64,000 bases of DNA from Amia ocellicauda (Eukaryota > Chordata > Actinopteri > Amiiformes > Amiidae). Location of the stretch: NCBI RefSeq assembly GCF_036373705.1, contig NC_089858.1, forward strand, positions 32,528,749 through 32,592,748. Direction: 5' to 3'. Position 1 is the first letter of the stretch. Each line of letters begins with the position of its first letter. The notes below the pieces were generated by a model. The model was not told where the DNA came from. It did no database searches and saw nothing but the letters and a program-made list of their open reading frames with translations. This document shows, one piece after another, positions 1 to 12,818 of the stretch. The position numbers and the translations under genes are program-made.

Positions 1-219
1 TTTTCAACCCAACTGTACTAGAAAAATTACTACATTCATTTAACTTTCGTTTTATGTGTTTATGAGAGCAGTTAAATTGATGCAGACACTGGCTTGGTTA
101 TTTCAAGTGCATGAGCCCTTCAGATCAGTATCAGTCCACTGGATGGTTGTTGGGGGGGTTTTGTATAACTGCCGCGTGTGTGATGTGATCTGTGCTGTCT
201 CACCCCCCTCTCCCCGCAG

Positions 220-3200
220 GATCCTGTCCTGTCTGATGGAGCACCTCTACACTGAGAAGATGGTGGAGGACTGTGAGCATCGGTTGCTGGAGCTGCAGTA
301 CTTCATCTCACGGGACTGGAAGTAAGTGGGTTTTTCCTGTTCTGTACTCCTCCCCCCTGGCATGTTAACTCCTCTCAGTGGTTCCCTTTTCAAGTCAGTG
401 CGCCCTCTTGAATGCTAGAAACGGGGCTTTTTAACCTTTCTACAGCCTCACCAATATGCTCTTGCTTAGTTACAAATGATTGTGATGAGTTTGTAAATGT
501 TTTTGTCTACTTTTGGTTGATAGGCAAGTGACAGACGGTAACTTTTGCCTCTTTGATCTACCCAGTTCACTAGTGTGTAGTGCCGTTTCTCCAATAGTAA
601 TCTCAGCAAAGATGTAATACTTCATTTACACATTCATTTTCACTTTCAGGACAACTTAAAAATACTTTCCGGTCTCTTAGTTTCTGTGGGGCTGCATGGT
701 CATATTGGCTTAAATACTAGAACATTCTTCAAATTGTTTTAATCTCATACCAAATCGTTTTTAAGAGTGCTTTAGGGCCTGCAGGTTATTGAAAACATTC
801 AAGATGTGATCTAGTTTTAAGTTAGAATGAATCCTCTCTTGTGCCAATTAATAACTGCACTGTGTGGACAGTGTGACCCAGACTGCCCTTTCTCTGTCCC
901 AGGCTGGACCCCATCCTGTACAGGAAGTGCCAAGGCGACGCTGCCCGGCTGTGCCACGCCCACGGATGGAATGAGACCAGTGAGATGATGCCACCTGGGG
1001 CCATATTCTCCTGCTTGTACCGCCATGCATACCGCACTGAGGCACAGGGGAGACGGGTATGGTACAGTGATTGGTGTTTGGGTGGGGCAGTGCATGACTT
1101 GAGTACCATACCCTACACACAAACTTCTCCCAAACTACAGCTCCTTTCTTTCTGGTAACTAGGAAACGAGGGTCTGTATCAGATGGTCATCTGGTTTTAA
1201 CTCCGTCTCTGCTCTAATTAATCAGTTATTTAGGTCAGCACTAATTTGCCACTATATGATGTTACTTTTAGTAAATTTCAGTGAAACCATGCTTTAAACA
1301 CTAGAAGCATCTTGTCAAGATGAACATAATCTTCTAAACCTCCAGGATCAATTACTGTAATGCTTTGCTAGCTGGGGTGTCTAACAACATCCTCCCCAAA
1401 CTGCTACCAAACTCGAAATCACATCACTCCTGTCCTGGAAGCCCTGCACTGGCTGCCTATCAAGTTTAGAATTGATTTTAACATTTTAATGCGGATGTGT
1501 AAGGTTCTTAACGAGCTAGCTCCGTCTTATCTGTCAGATCTTTTATCTATGTACATTCCCACTCACAGTCTTCAGTCTGCTGACTTTAGACTGCTGTGTG
1601 TCCTGCCTGAACTATATGGGTGAAGGGGCTTTCTGTTGCTATGCCCCCAAATTATGGACCTCTATTCCATTAGAAATCAGGGTTTCAGCTGCTTTGTGTG
1701 TTTTTTATAGCTAATTTAAACATGTTCTTATGATTTATTGTGACTTATGATTAGTCTGTTTTTCATGATTTGCCTTTTGGTATGTATGTTGGTTATTTTA
1801 TGTATTTTACTGTGGTGAGCTTTGAGATTGCTTTTAAGGGCACTATTTAAAATAGTTTATTAAAACCAAGGCTCAACACCCCTGCCTGTACACAGCTGTT
1901 TTTAATAGTTGGATTAGTCTTCATAGCCCATTCTGAGGCCTGCATGTCTTAATATCAGAAATCCCTTAGTTTATCTTGAGACTGAAGTTTCAGTGGACTG
2001 AGTTCTTCAACTGTAGGTTCTTGTTAGTGTGAGTGTCTATTTTACCCCTGTGCAATCTTCTCTTTTCTATCCTCACTGTTGCTAGCTGTCAAGAGACTGC
2101 AAAGTAGAGGTCCAACGAATATTGCACCAGCGTGCCCTGGATGTGAAACTGGACCCTGCACTGCAGGAGCGCTGCATGACTGACCTGGGCAAGTGGTGCA
2201 GCGAGAAGACCGAGGCTGGCCAGGTACCCAGTACAGCAGCTGTATAGATTCCACTGACCCAAGGTTTTATTACAGACAGATATGTTTGTGGCTGACCTTC
2301 CTAGCTGTCAAATTGCACCTATATGAAATTAATTCTGTTTTACTTTTTATGAGGGCTTATACAATAACTGAGGTAATTTAAAATTGGAAGGTCAGTTGCT
2401 TGTTTGGTATACTGTGAAAATCAAACCATACTGTGGTAAGAAATTAGAGGAGACTGATTCCCCTGGCAAGAGAGAAGGGAGGAATTCTTATCCTGACCAT
2501 GTTTTCAGGCTTTATCTAGCTCTAAACAGATGGAATCGTTTCCCATCTTTTCCCCCTCATAGTGCTGATTAAGATGAGATCTGGTAATCGTGTTGGTGGC
2601 TGTGATGGTATTAATCTCTGCTCTCTGCTCTCTGCTCTCAGGAACTGGAGTGCCTTCAGGACCACCTTGAGGACCTGGTGACTGAGTGCAGGGATGTAGT
2701 CGGCAACCTAACAGAGCTGGAGTCTGAGGTAGGGGCCTGGTCCTCTGAGGCTGGGGAGGGAAAGGAGGGAGTCTGCTCAACTCAGATCCTATACACCAGT
2801 GGTCTACACCAGTGGTCTGCACCCTAGGTCCTAGAGGCCCCAATCCAGTTTCACAGGCCACCATAGATTATCTGGGAGCAGCTATTGAGAAATAAATGTT
2901 TATTTAGGGTCTGGTCTGGGCTGAAAAGTACTCAAATGTGTTTTTTTTTTAAATTAGTGTGGGTTGATGTTTTGGTCACAGTTTCATAAATTACAATACA
3001 TACAATTGATACAATACATTGGAAACTTTATATTCTGGTCAATATAACAAGTGATAAATTCTGAATACACGGCAGCCCTCAGTGACCAGAGTTGAACCTG
3101 AAATGAATAATTGCATAATTTATAAATAACACGTTCAAATAAAGAACATGTTTTTCCAGTCCTTTTTATAATTGATTGAAGAGTGACATAGGACCATAAT

Positions 3201-6200
3201 TGTAGACCCATACTACACACCAAATGTGTCTCCAATCCTGGTCTACTGTTCATAAGGAAGCACTGCTGTAGGAGATCCTGGATTGTCACTTAATCCAACA
3301 ATAAGCAAGCTGCTTGATCTGATCTGACAGGGAAGGATCTCTAATGTTGTAGGCAGCTCAGATTTCAGTTATAATGCTATTTTCCCTGACGTGTGTTACA
3401 GTGAAGCAGATTTGAGGTCAGTCAGTGTTCCTTTATACAAAAATATAAATTTTATCTATAGATTTAAATAATACAAAGTTGTTTATCTTAACACATGAAC
3501 TATAATAATCTTGTGGAGAAAAGTGCAGTTTACTGACCGTTTTTCCTCCCACAGGACATCCAGATAGAGGCATTGCTGATCCGGGCCTGTGAGCCAGTCA
3601 TCCAGGCATATTGCCATGTGAGTCACTGCCCACACCCTCTCCATCTCCATTAGTCTTGTCTGACCAGGCAGTGTAGCCGATAATAGCTCCTCACTCCCTC
3701 CACCCCAGCTTGAACTTGTTAACTATTACACTTTGTTTTAAAGGTGAGGGTTGTGTTTTGGAAAATCTACCATCCCATTTCTCCCAGTGTTGTCACGACT
3801 ATATAAGATAGATACCTGTAATTGTACCTGCCCTGAAAGCTGACTCCGCTCATCTGGAATAAAGACCAGAAGTCAATCGGTTAAACTTTAACTATTTTTT
3901 CTATTGTCTTTGACCTTTGAGCAGGCTTTTACTGATTGGTGAACTTAATTTTAATAAGTTGACAATATTAGCTTTTCCATTCCAAGCCATTATTTTTAAT
4001 CTGAAATGATTAATTACCATTCATTAAACGGAAGTGCCAAATTTGGCATCTTTGACTGTCTGGTTATCCACTCTCTCCCCCAGGAGGTGGCTGATAACCA
4101 GATTGACACCGGGGACCTGATGGAGTGTCTGGTGCATAACAAGCACCAGAAGGAGATGAATGAGAAGTGTGCTGTGGGCGTCACGCACTTCCAGCTGGTA
4201 AGGCTCGTCAAACCTCATCCAGCAGCCATGAATAAATGGGTCACGTGAGGTCATGCGACTCCTGCCTTACGTCCGTTATATTCATCAATTAATTCACTAT
4301 GTGGAGAAAATCATACCGGCCCACAACAAATGTTGCCAAATGGGGGAAAAAGGGTTAAGAGATTTTTTTTTTTTTTTTTTTAATCTCTGCAGTTTTTAAA
4401 TTAGAGGGTGGAGCATTGCTCTTTTGAATTATGAAAAACTAGAAAACATTCTTGTTGCTATTATTTCGGTTATTATCCCGGAACTGAAGAAATAATCGCA
4501 CACGCGCGCACTGAAAACAGTGAGAAACTTTTAAGCCTCTTGTTCATCAGTTCTGATCCCTCTCTCTCTCATCTCGTTATCTGTTTAGATTCAGATGAAG
4601 GATTTCCGTTTCTCCTACAAGTTCAAGATGGCCTGTAAGGAGGACGTGCTCAAGCTCTGCCCCAACATCAAAAGGAAGTAAGTGTGCAATGAGCCGGGGT
4701 AGATGAGCCTCTGGATTACACAGCTAAGGGTCTCTATACTGACTGTGGTCTTCAGCGGGCGTCGCTGTGTCACGTATGCAGTCTGACGGGGGGGCGGTGT
4801 TTGGGTCTTGGTAAGGTGGACAGCTTTGTGCTTTGTGTTGTGTAGTGCTGGTAGTTGTCGCTGAGAATCTGTCCTTCTCTGTCCATTGTTTGCCAGTCCT
4901 AGATCTGAGGGAACTGCTTTGTGTAATTTATTTACAAATTCTCTTAAAAAAAAAAAAAAAAAAAAAATACTGTGCTCAGTCATTCAGTTTGTCAGTCTGC
5001 TCTTGAAAGGCACCAATTAATGTGTACCATCGGAGTGCGATATATCAGGAATGCCAGGGTTTATTGTTCGAGATTCTGACTTCTGGACCATACCATGTCC
5101 TTTGCAATCCATCAAGTGTTCTGCTATTCATAACTGCAAAATGACTTGTATCCTGCTCTATACATAACAAGGCTTAACTCTGCTGTAATCAAATTAAAGA
5201 CTGGTGAGTCATCCTCCACAGCTGATTTGGGCCCCAGAATGGGATGCATTAAATGCGACATAAAAGCCATTAAAGTTTTAACATAAAAGATAAATGGATC
5301 AAACATCTGGCCTGTTAAAAGGAGTTGTTGTAGACCATGTGTGTAGGTGTGCTGCTGTGTGCTGTGCTGGTCCTTAGCAGTGCTGCCTTTCTCTGCAGGG
5401 TGGATGTGGTGATCTGTCTGAGCACAACAGTGCGCAATGACACTCTGCAGGAAGTCAAGGAGCAGCGCGTGTCTCTGAAGTGTCGCAAACAGCTGCGTGT
5501 GGAGGAGCTGGAGATGGTGAGGGCCTGTTCAGTGCATCACACACACACGCGCACACACACAAACACACAGTCTTTGTCCCCATTTCCTCTTCTTCTACAG
5601 ATCAGTTCCCTTAGGGGTCCATCTGCGCAGGGTTTCTCTCTTCTCTTGCCCAACAGTTCTGGTATGATCTGCCCTATGTGGGCTGCACAGGGTCTTGTCA
5701 TTTTGACTCTTTTGAAAATGCTTTTTTAGATTGCCCCTCTGGACCATTCGGAGCTGTGTCCAGTGTAGTCACAGTCCGTGCAGGACACGATACAGGCGGT
5801 TCCCTTGTCTGGGATCTCATGTGATCTGTTTGTTTCTGCAGTCTGAGGATATCCGCCTGGAGCCGGAGCTGTATGAGTCCTGTAAGCAGGACATTGGGAA
5901 GCACTGCCCTAATGTGGCCTTTGGAAACGCACAGGTACGACCAACACACTGAACCTTGAGGCTGATGGGGAGATACTCAGTGTTTTATAATGCACACTGT
6001 TCAGGACTGCTTTCACCTAGATTGTAACTGACTAGTAATTTACAAATGGATGTAAGGGGACCTTGGATGCCACCAAATTTTATTGTAAAGTGGTTTTTTT
6101 TTAATCCAGTTTCTATTAAATGCGTTTGGTTTGGTAATTTCTGGAGATAGTGGAACAGAGAATAAGGATGCCTCCCGTGTTTCAATGCAGTTCATGTTAT

Positions 6201-9200
6201 GTTGAAGTGAATAAGTAGAGAGAGGGTCCATTTTAGTTTGTTTATTGAGCAAAAATAGTTATAGAATGGAATTGACTATTTGATTTAGGAGGAATTGGAA
6301 TTTAAGGACAATTAACCTTAGGCTGGTAGTTGACCTACATTTTTCTCCTTATGATGCTGCTGTTCTACAATTGGCCAAGTGTTGTCCTGGACTGAAGCTT
6401 GAAGTCAACATGGGCTTCCTTGGTGCCATGTGACTCTATAACAAGCAGCTCTGTGCCTCATTGCCTCGGGACCAGCGAGTGATTTGAATGGTTGCTGATT
6501 TGGACCAATCTTGGCATACTCTGAATGTTCCTGAGCTGCGCTGGCCCTGTGCTGGCATTGCCCCTGCTGATCTGTCTCTGGACCCCCAAACCCCCAGGTC
6601 ATCGAGTGTCTGAAGGAGAACAAGAAGCAGCTGCTTCCCCGCTGCCACCAGAGGGTGTTCAAGCTGCAGGAGACGGAGATGATGGACCCCGAACTGGACT
6701 ACACTCTCATGAGGGTGTGCAAGCAGATGATCAAGGTGAGCCCACCCCCGCTGGAGACTCTGCTCATGGTTTATGCGGGGACTGACTCTGCTACCCAATG
6801 CTGCTGGGGGGACTTAATTTATTAAATTCAGGTTGGTAACTCTGGGTTGACATGACCTGCTGTTTTGAAGGCAAAGGGTGGTCAGCGCAAACATTGATTT
6901 GATGTAGATTTTTCTTCTGTTCACTCGGTTTGCATTTAGTTAATTGATAAATATAATCTATTTTTGAAAGCATTCTTGCGTTACAGCATTTTTTCACACC
7001 TGCCTAAAACTTTTGCACAGTAATGTCACTATTGAACAGGAGATGTTGCGGTCTATAGTGCAGGTTTTATACACAGTTTTATCTATATCCCCATTCACAC
7101 TGAATACTTTTTGGTGGCATTTTGTTGGCGGCAAGGTCTGTGTGAATGGGTTTTGACACCAGCAATTTTCCACCTCGGGACCTAGTCTAAATGCCAGCAG
7201 TTTTCCAACAACGGGTCTGTGTGAATGGAGCAGGAAAACGAATGCTGCCAAATCACACATCACGTTCTTGTATTGTCAACGCAGTGTGTCTGCTAACTGA
7301 TGTAACTAATCAGAACAGGGGTGCATTTTCACGTTATGACCACAACAAGGCTAAGCCACCTTTGAATGAGAACTTGTGACCGTAACAAAAAATGGACCGG
7401 GTTGTTAGAAATGACGACAGTTGAAAATAATGTATTCGCACTAATTGAGTGCTATTGATGAACCAAAAGGTTGGTGACATATGTAATGCTAACTATTGAC
7501 TCACATATCAGAAATTATATACCAATAAATCATGCAAAATATAATCTCTCTGCAGGTAAACATGTTAGACTGCATTACAGTGTACACTGACGATAGTTTA
7601 GAGTTATTTAAGACAGTAATGTCAAACTTAAAATAAGTTGTTTTGAGCAATCAATCGATTGCAGATATGCACACCCAGACTTTTGGTAGATAATACACAT
7701 AATGTCATGTAGCAAAGTTAAATGAGAAAAAAACAATATGTCAAGACCCACACAATGCCTCTCATTACGCGACCATGAACTGAGAGCCAAGTCTCATACT
7801 GGATTCACTGGTTCAAATGATCTGTGAGTGCTGGGTCCAGTAACCACACCACAAAAACACAACCATATGACCTGATGAACTGGTCAGAGCGCGAAAACGC
7901 ACCTAGATTAAAGTATCGTTTGTGTTTCCCTCCAGACTATTTGTTCTTGGTAGTGAGTTTTTTAAACTTAATATCGATTAACAGTGTTTTTGTGTCTAAT
8001 ATTTCAGCGCTTCTGTACGGAGGCTGATGCGAAGAACATGCTACAGTGTCTTAAGCAGAACAAAAACAGTGAGCTGATGGACCCCAAGTGCAAACAAATG
8101 ATCACCAAGCGCCAGATCACACAGAACACAGGTGCGGGTTTGAGCCCCTTACATGTCTACGAGTTTGCAGTCTCTCTCGTCCTCGGTGAAGTGCATTTTG
8201 TACCTTGCTTTTTGAAATGGTTTACCCAGTTGGTAGTGATTGGACTAGAAGCAGAATGGACTTGTGAGTTGTTTCAATGCTGTGCGGGTGGTAAAGTATG
8301 GTTTCAGTTAACTTATTTCTTGAGTTGCCTGTCTATCTCTCTTTCTCTCTCAGATTACCGGCTGAACCCTGTGCTGAGGAAGGCCTGCAAGGCGGACATC
8401 CCCAAGTTCTGCCAGAGCGTCCTGAACAAGGCCACCGATGACAGTGAGCTGGAGGGCCAGGTTGTCTCCTGCCTCAAACTCAAGTATGCCGACCAGGTGA
8501 GGGCGCTTGGCACTGGACACTCTTTAGGGCGTTCTTGACACCTGTTCCATGGGAACCAATGTCCTGCTGGTTTTTGATCCAGCCCAACTCTAAATTGATA
8601 CCTTATTCCCTTTTGTTTTTGTGGGGGGGAATTCAAAGGTCTGATATTTTGGATTTTAACTTGAAATACCCAACTGTTTAAAATAATCAAAACGCTCATT
8701 GATATGTCATTGATAATGTAGAACACAAACCAGCAGGGACAGGGGTACCCAGAAACATGGTGGAGAACCATTGCCTTAGGTCCTGCTGTGGGCAAGGGTT
8801 TGGGAAACCTTGATTCATACGAGAGCCACAAGACCTACACTTAGTTAGGATTATTTTGGGAAGGGATTCTTCTCCTCATGCATTCAGACACAGGTGATGG
8901 TAACCCTGACCCATCCTGATGCCCAGTAACTTATGATTTATATTCTCGCCAAGCACCATGCTCCCAGATTGAATTTGAACATATTCCTAATTGGACCTTG
9001 GACACCCTGGTTATTTTCAACTCTTCAGGAGTTTAGGATTTAAGGATCTAAGTAATTTATTGCAAGATCTTAGTCTGCAAGTTTGTAGAAGTTGAAATGC
9101 AATTCAGAAATGTCTAATGGAGTGCATGATTTGTTTAGTAGACCAGAAGATGTTGGGGTCTCCAAAGACCAGGAATAGCAAGCCTGTGTCTAAGGACTCC

Positions 9201-12200
9201 TCTTTCCCATTCTGATCCAAATCTCTATCATTAATGGCCAATGCTGTGGAGGTGCACGTTTCTGACGCGCCCTCTTTCCCACTGCAGCGTCTCTCCCCAG
9301 ACTGTGAGGATCAGATCAGAGTCATCCTGCAGGAGTCGGCCCTGGACTACAGGCTCGACCCACAGCTCCAAGTGCACTGCACAGATGAGGTGAGTCCTGA
9401 ATTGGAACATCAGGGATCTCCCATTTGGACAGGAACGGCATTTTCAGAGAGGCAGGTTAGAACATCGATGTAGAATAAAGAGATAACGTATATGTGAAGA
9501 TCACTACCTTCCTTCATGTCATGTGTTGGGCTGTTAAGCTCATTCCATATATAAATTGCCTTGCTGAAAAGATTTAAAGACACAAGATTATACACTTGGT
9601 ATCGGCCAGGTGAAAATTACTATCATTAAGTGAACACGCAGAGGGTGTTGGGCGTTTGGACTCCTTTATTTGCGTACTTCCTTTTCCTAATTGTATTCGA
9701 TTTGCCAGTTCTCAAGTCGCTGCTTCTCACATATTTAGGTAGAGCAGGTAAAATGGTGGTGCTGATTTTTATCTGTGTGTCTTTTTGTCAGATTTCGCGG
9801 CTGTGTGCGGAGGAGGCAGCAGCGCAGGAGCAGGCAGGCCAAGTTGAGGAGTGTCTGAAGGTCAACCTGCTGAAGATCAGGAATGATGCCTGCAAGAAGG
9901 TACTATACGACTGCTCTTTCGCTCTTTAATCCTGCTCCCAGTCAGTTTTAAGAGTCACTTTCAATTTTTCATCTGGGGAAAAAAGTTTCATCTATTCGTC
10001 TTGTGTTGTAAATAAGAATATCAGAGGCTACAAATAGGCTACACTTTAATTGCATTTCCTCTTGATTTTCATTTTTGTCCAAGTCCTTTTTTCCTTTGTT
10101 AATCCTGAAGCAGTCCTCTGGGTTGTTCAAACAAAATCCTTAGTGATTTCTCAAGACTTGTCCTCTCCTCTCATCTATTCCTTATGAAAAATTTCAATTT
10201 GTACATTGATTGTGTGCCATTTAATACATTTATTTCTTTGGTATTTGTTGTTCCCCCTAGACTGTCATGACACAAGTTTACATTACACTGGTTCTCTGCT
10301 GTATACCAAGTAAATCAATCTAAGTGATTATAGTTTACTGCCCTTATGCATGATCGATGTCTACCTTGCACAACAAATCAGTGCAGATGGAGATATTCTG
10401 GAAAAAAAATTGTACATATGGATGATATTGTTTGGAAGAAACCGCCTGCTCTTGAAAGGAAATCTACCCATTTTCCTGAAGAGATGTATACTACCAGTGT
10501 TCACTTATGGCTCTGAAACCCAGTCACTAAATACAAAAATACTGAAACTTCAGATGACACAAGGAAGCACGGAAAGATGTATGATAGAATAGAACAAATA
10601 AATGAATGAATCCTGAGAACAAATAAAAATGTGACTATTGAATGTGCACTTTATCATTGAAGAACAGTTTGATGGACATGTAGGTTATCGATTTTGCAGG
10701 TGTTACATGGAAAAGGGAAGCTATAGATCAAAGCAAGTGGAATTCTCTTGAGGCAATGGATTGATTATATGCTAATAATATACATACATACACACTCGCT
10801 TCCCACTACCATTTTCCAAGCACCTTCAGCTGAAGTGTTCTGTTGCACATCTGTCATGTTTGTTTCTGTGGTTCTGTTCTCCTTCTTGAATCTTTAGCTT
10901 TGCTTCACTGTATTTCCTTGCATCCATAGATTACCCTACATTTCACTAGAATATTTGTCAGCTATGAATAACTGCTGCACTTATTTCCTTGCATTTGGTC
11001 AAGTGAATCAGTGTTTTTAATTGCCGCTTCCCCTGCATGTTTTTATAGGAGGTGCTGAACATGCTGAAGGAGAGCAAGGCCGATATTTTCGTGGACCCTG
11101 TCCTGCACACAGCCTGCGCCCTGGACATCAAACACCATTGTGCAGCCATTCCACCGGGCAGAGGCCGCCGTGAGTCCCTAACCCTTCACACACAAACTGT
11201 TCAGTATTGAAACAGTATTTGTACAAAGCATCCACAGCTCAGGTCTGCATGTACACACCCACTTATGATGGCAATTTCAAATCAGGGAACAAAAAGAACA
11301 GAATTCAAGCTATTTTAAAGTGACATCTGTCTCTCCCCTTCTCTGTATTTCTCAAAGTAAAGATGGAAGTGGATGTTTGAATATCTCTATTGTTTCATTG
11401 GCCACCGTTCTGCCTCTCACCCTCTCTTGCTCTTGCTCTCAGAGATGTCGTGTCTAATGGAGGCACTGGGTGACAAACGGGTGCGTTTACAGCCGGAGTG
11501 CAAGAAGAGACTGCAGGATCGCATCGACATGTGGAGTTACGCTGCCAAGGTAAGCATACAGATCTGTTGTTATGGGACTGAACACATTCACTTGAGTTTC
11601 TTCTTGTAGTTAATATACAATGCAATATTTGTTTTTGGCTCCAAGTAAACACACTCCATTTTCAGGCACAACAACTGTATCATCAGTTCCTAAGTTCAAG
11701 TGAATCACATGGACATTCAGTGTTTGCCATTTGTACCAAGATGGCACCAGTCCAATCCATTTCCCCAAAACAATTATTCATCAAATCTAATAAAGAAGGT
11801 TGGAAAGAAATGTTTATAGCTCTTAAGAACAGCTCAATGTTGCATAATTGTTTTTATGGATTTGCAACATTGTTTATCCCCCCTACAGAACAAAACATTT
11901 GTTTCAACTGGCCCCCAGCTAGTGACTACTCTGTGAGATTAAGGGGTGGTCCTTACTCCCCTTCAGCCCGTCTTGTTCATCTTTCTTTCTTAGCCCAGTG
12001 TGTTCGATTTAATGGTTTTCTGGTACCCTAGATAATCTCAGTCTCTCTCTCCCCTAGGTTGCCCCAGCTGAAGGTTTCTCAGACCTGGCCATGCAAGTGA
12101 TGATCTCCCCCTCCAAGAACTACATCCTGTTCATGATTGCACTGGGCGTCTGCATGCTCTTCCTAATTGGTCTGCTCTGTGGCCGCATCACCAAGCGCAT

Positions 12201-12225
12201 TACACGGGAACTCAAGGACAGGTAG
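220..12225 (+). CDS. glg1: Golgi apparatus protein 1 (GLG1 / ESL-1 / CFR), 3' half, 17 coding exons
   Basis: Type I Golgi membrane glycoprotein with cysteine-rich lumenal repeats; family members bind FGFs and E-selectin and affect TGF-beta maturation (known for the family). Coding exons, all with AG acceptors and GT donors: 220-321, 903-1056, 2086-2223, 2642-2728, 3555-3617, 4084-4197, 4589-4677, 5399-5516, 5842-5934, 6598-6735, 8008-8131, 8354-8496, 9288-9389, 9792-9899, 11049-11169, 11443-11549, 12058-12225. Phases join without a frame break to give about 655 residues, roughly the C-terminal 55% of the ~1180-residue human protein. Evenly spaced Cys pairs (such as DCEHRL, KCQGDAARLC, ACKADIPKFC) mark the repeats. 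Sequons NETS, NLTE and NDTL are visible. The start codon and N-terminal repeats lie before the window. Very high similarity to vertebrate GLG1 makes the identification secure. Confidence 0.97.
1370..1880 (+). mobile_element. LINE L2-type (Maui-like) 3' fragment in a glg1 intron
   Basis: Broken frames read the C-terminal end of an L2 reverse transcriptase: a stretch corresponding to 'LHWLPIKFRIDF', then 'LAPSYLSDL', then 'GEGAF...APKLWTSIPLEIR'. Stops and frameshifts show it is dead. It is followed by an AT-rich tail with short repeats. It lies in the intron between exons 903-1056 and 2086-2223, in the same orientation as glg1. Confidence 0.7.
2397..2540 (+). repeat. Unidentified dispersed repeat, copy A
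   Basis: About 130 bp align by eye with 48060-48190: both contain TACTGTGG, AAGAAATTAG, ACTGATTCC, GGCAAGAGAG and later TTTTCA followed by a diverged block. No family was recognised. It is in a glg1 intron. Confidence 0.45.
6848..7022 (+). mobile_element. Solo end of a Tc1 element in a glg1 intron
   Basis: The sequence matches the reverse complement of the left end of the Tc1 at 58348-59320. It has the last transposase codons ([12 protein letters not shown], here carrying mutations), then the subterminal region, then an end reading CACACCTGCCTAAAACTTTT and GCACAGTA. The rest of the element is missing. It sits between glg1 exons 6598-6735 and 8008-8131. Confidence 0.7.
8536..8773. mobile_element. 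Possible decayed hAT-type MITE
   Basis: The ends show imperfect inverted similarity: CCTGCTGGTTTTTGATCCAG on the left and ACACAAACCAGCAGGGACAG on the right, plus outer GTTCCATGGG / AGAACCATTG-type blocks. This resembles the better preserved MITE at 62300-62604. No target duplication was recognised, so the call is weak. Confidence 0.4.
10350..10770 (+). mobile_element. Decayed non-LTR retrotransposon reverse-transcriptase fragment
   Basis: The frame 10350-10592 contains 'FLKRCILPVFTYGSETQSL', a hallmark of the thumb region of RTE/BovB-like or related LINE reverse transcriptases. The downstream bases (10660-10700) read 'FDGHVGYRF', corresponding to the usual 'WAGHVARM' block in shifted frames. 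It lies in the glg1 intron between 9899 and 11049 and has no start, palm motif or 3' end. Confidence 0.55.
12058..12225 (+). CDS. glg1: glg1 terminal coding exon: transmembrane segment and cytosolic tail
   Basis: The exon starts after a CCCCTAG acceptor and ends at TAG 12223-12225. It encodes 55 residues. A juxtamembrane stretch (VAPAEGFSDLAMQV) is followed by one hydrophobic helix of about 21 residues (from NYILFMIAL to IGLLCG) and a short basic tail, RITKRITRELKDR. This matches the single-pass Golgi-retained topology of GLG1. The tail is the part facing the cytosol. Confidence 0.95.
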   Translation, partial: VAPAEGFSDLAMQVMISPSKNYILFMIALGVCMLFLIGLLCGRITKRITRELKDR

Positions 12226-12258
12226 AGGGGGGCAGACGGCACACTCGCCATACCGGCT

Positions 12259-12260
<2 letters not shown>

Positions 12261-12297
<37 letters not shown>
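12261..12297 (+). repeat. (TC)n microsatellite
   Basis: About 17 uninterrupted TC units, 36 bases after the glg1 stop codon, in the 3' UTR. Confidence 0.95.
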
Positions 12298-12298
<1 letters not shown>

Positions 12299-12786
12299 CA
12301 CCCCCTGCTCTCCTCCCCTAACCCCATCCCTTGGGAGAGCATCACACAAGTCTGTCACCCCGTGTCATCTGCGCCAGGCTGGGACCACCACCACCACGCC
12401 ACCCCCCACCTCCATCCCCTCCCTCCCCATTCCTTGTCTGTCCGTCCTTGATTTTAACACACACGCGCGCAACCCCCATTCCTTTTCTGACCGTGATGCT
12501 GGACCACACCAGAACTCCCCCCCCCATCCTTCCCACCTCCACCATTCTCCCGGGGAGCAGGCAGGACCCTACCTGGTCTCTCAGGAGAATTCTGTAGTGA
12601 CCTGTAGCCCTTTTTTTTTTGTTCATTTTCCCCTCCCATCCACCATTGTGTATATCTGAATTGCTACAGCCCTTCTGTTTCTAAGGACGTCTACCTGGCC
12701 ACTCCAGCAGTTCATGATGCGAAGATAAGACTCATTTTAGGATTATTTTGTTTTTAATTTTTGGAGTAGTTTGGTTTTGCATGTAA

Positions 12787-12818
<32 letters not shown>

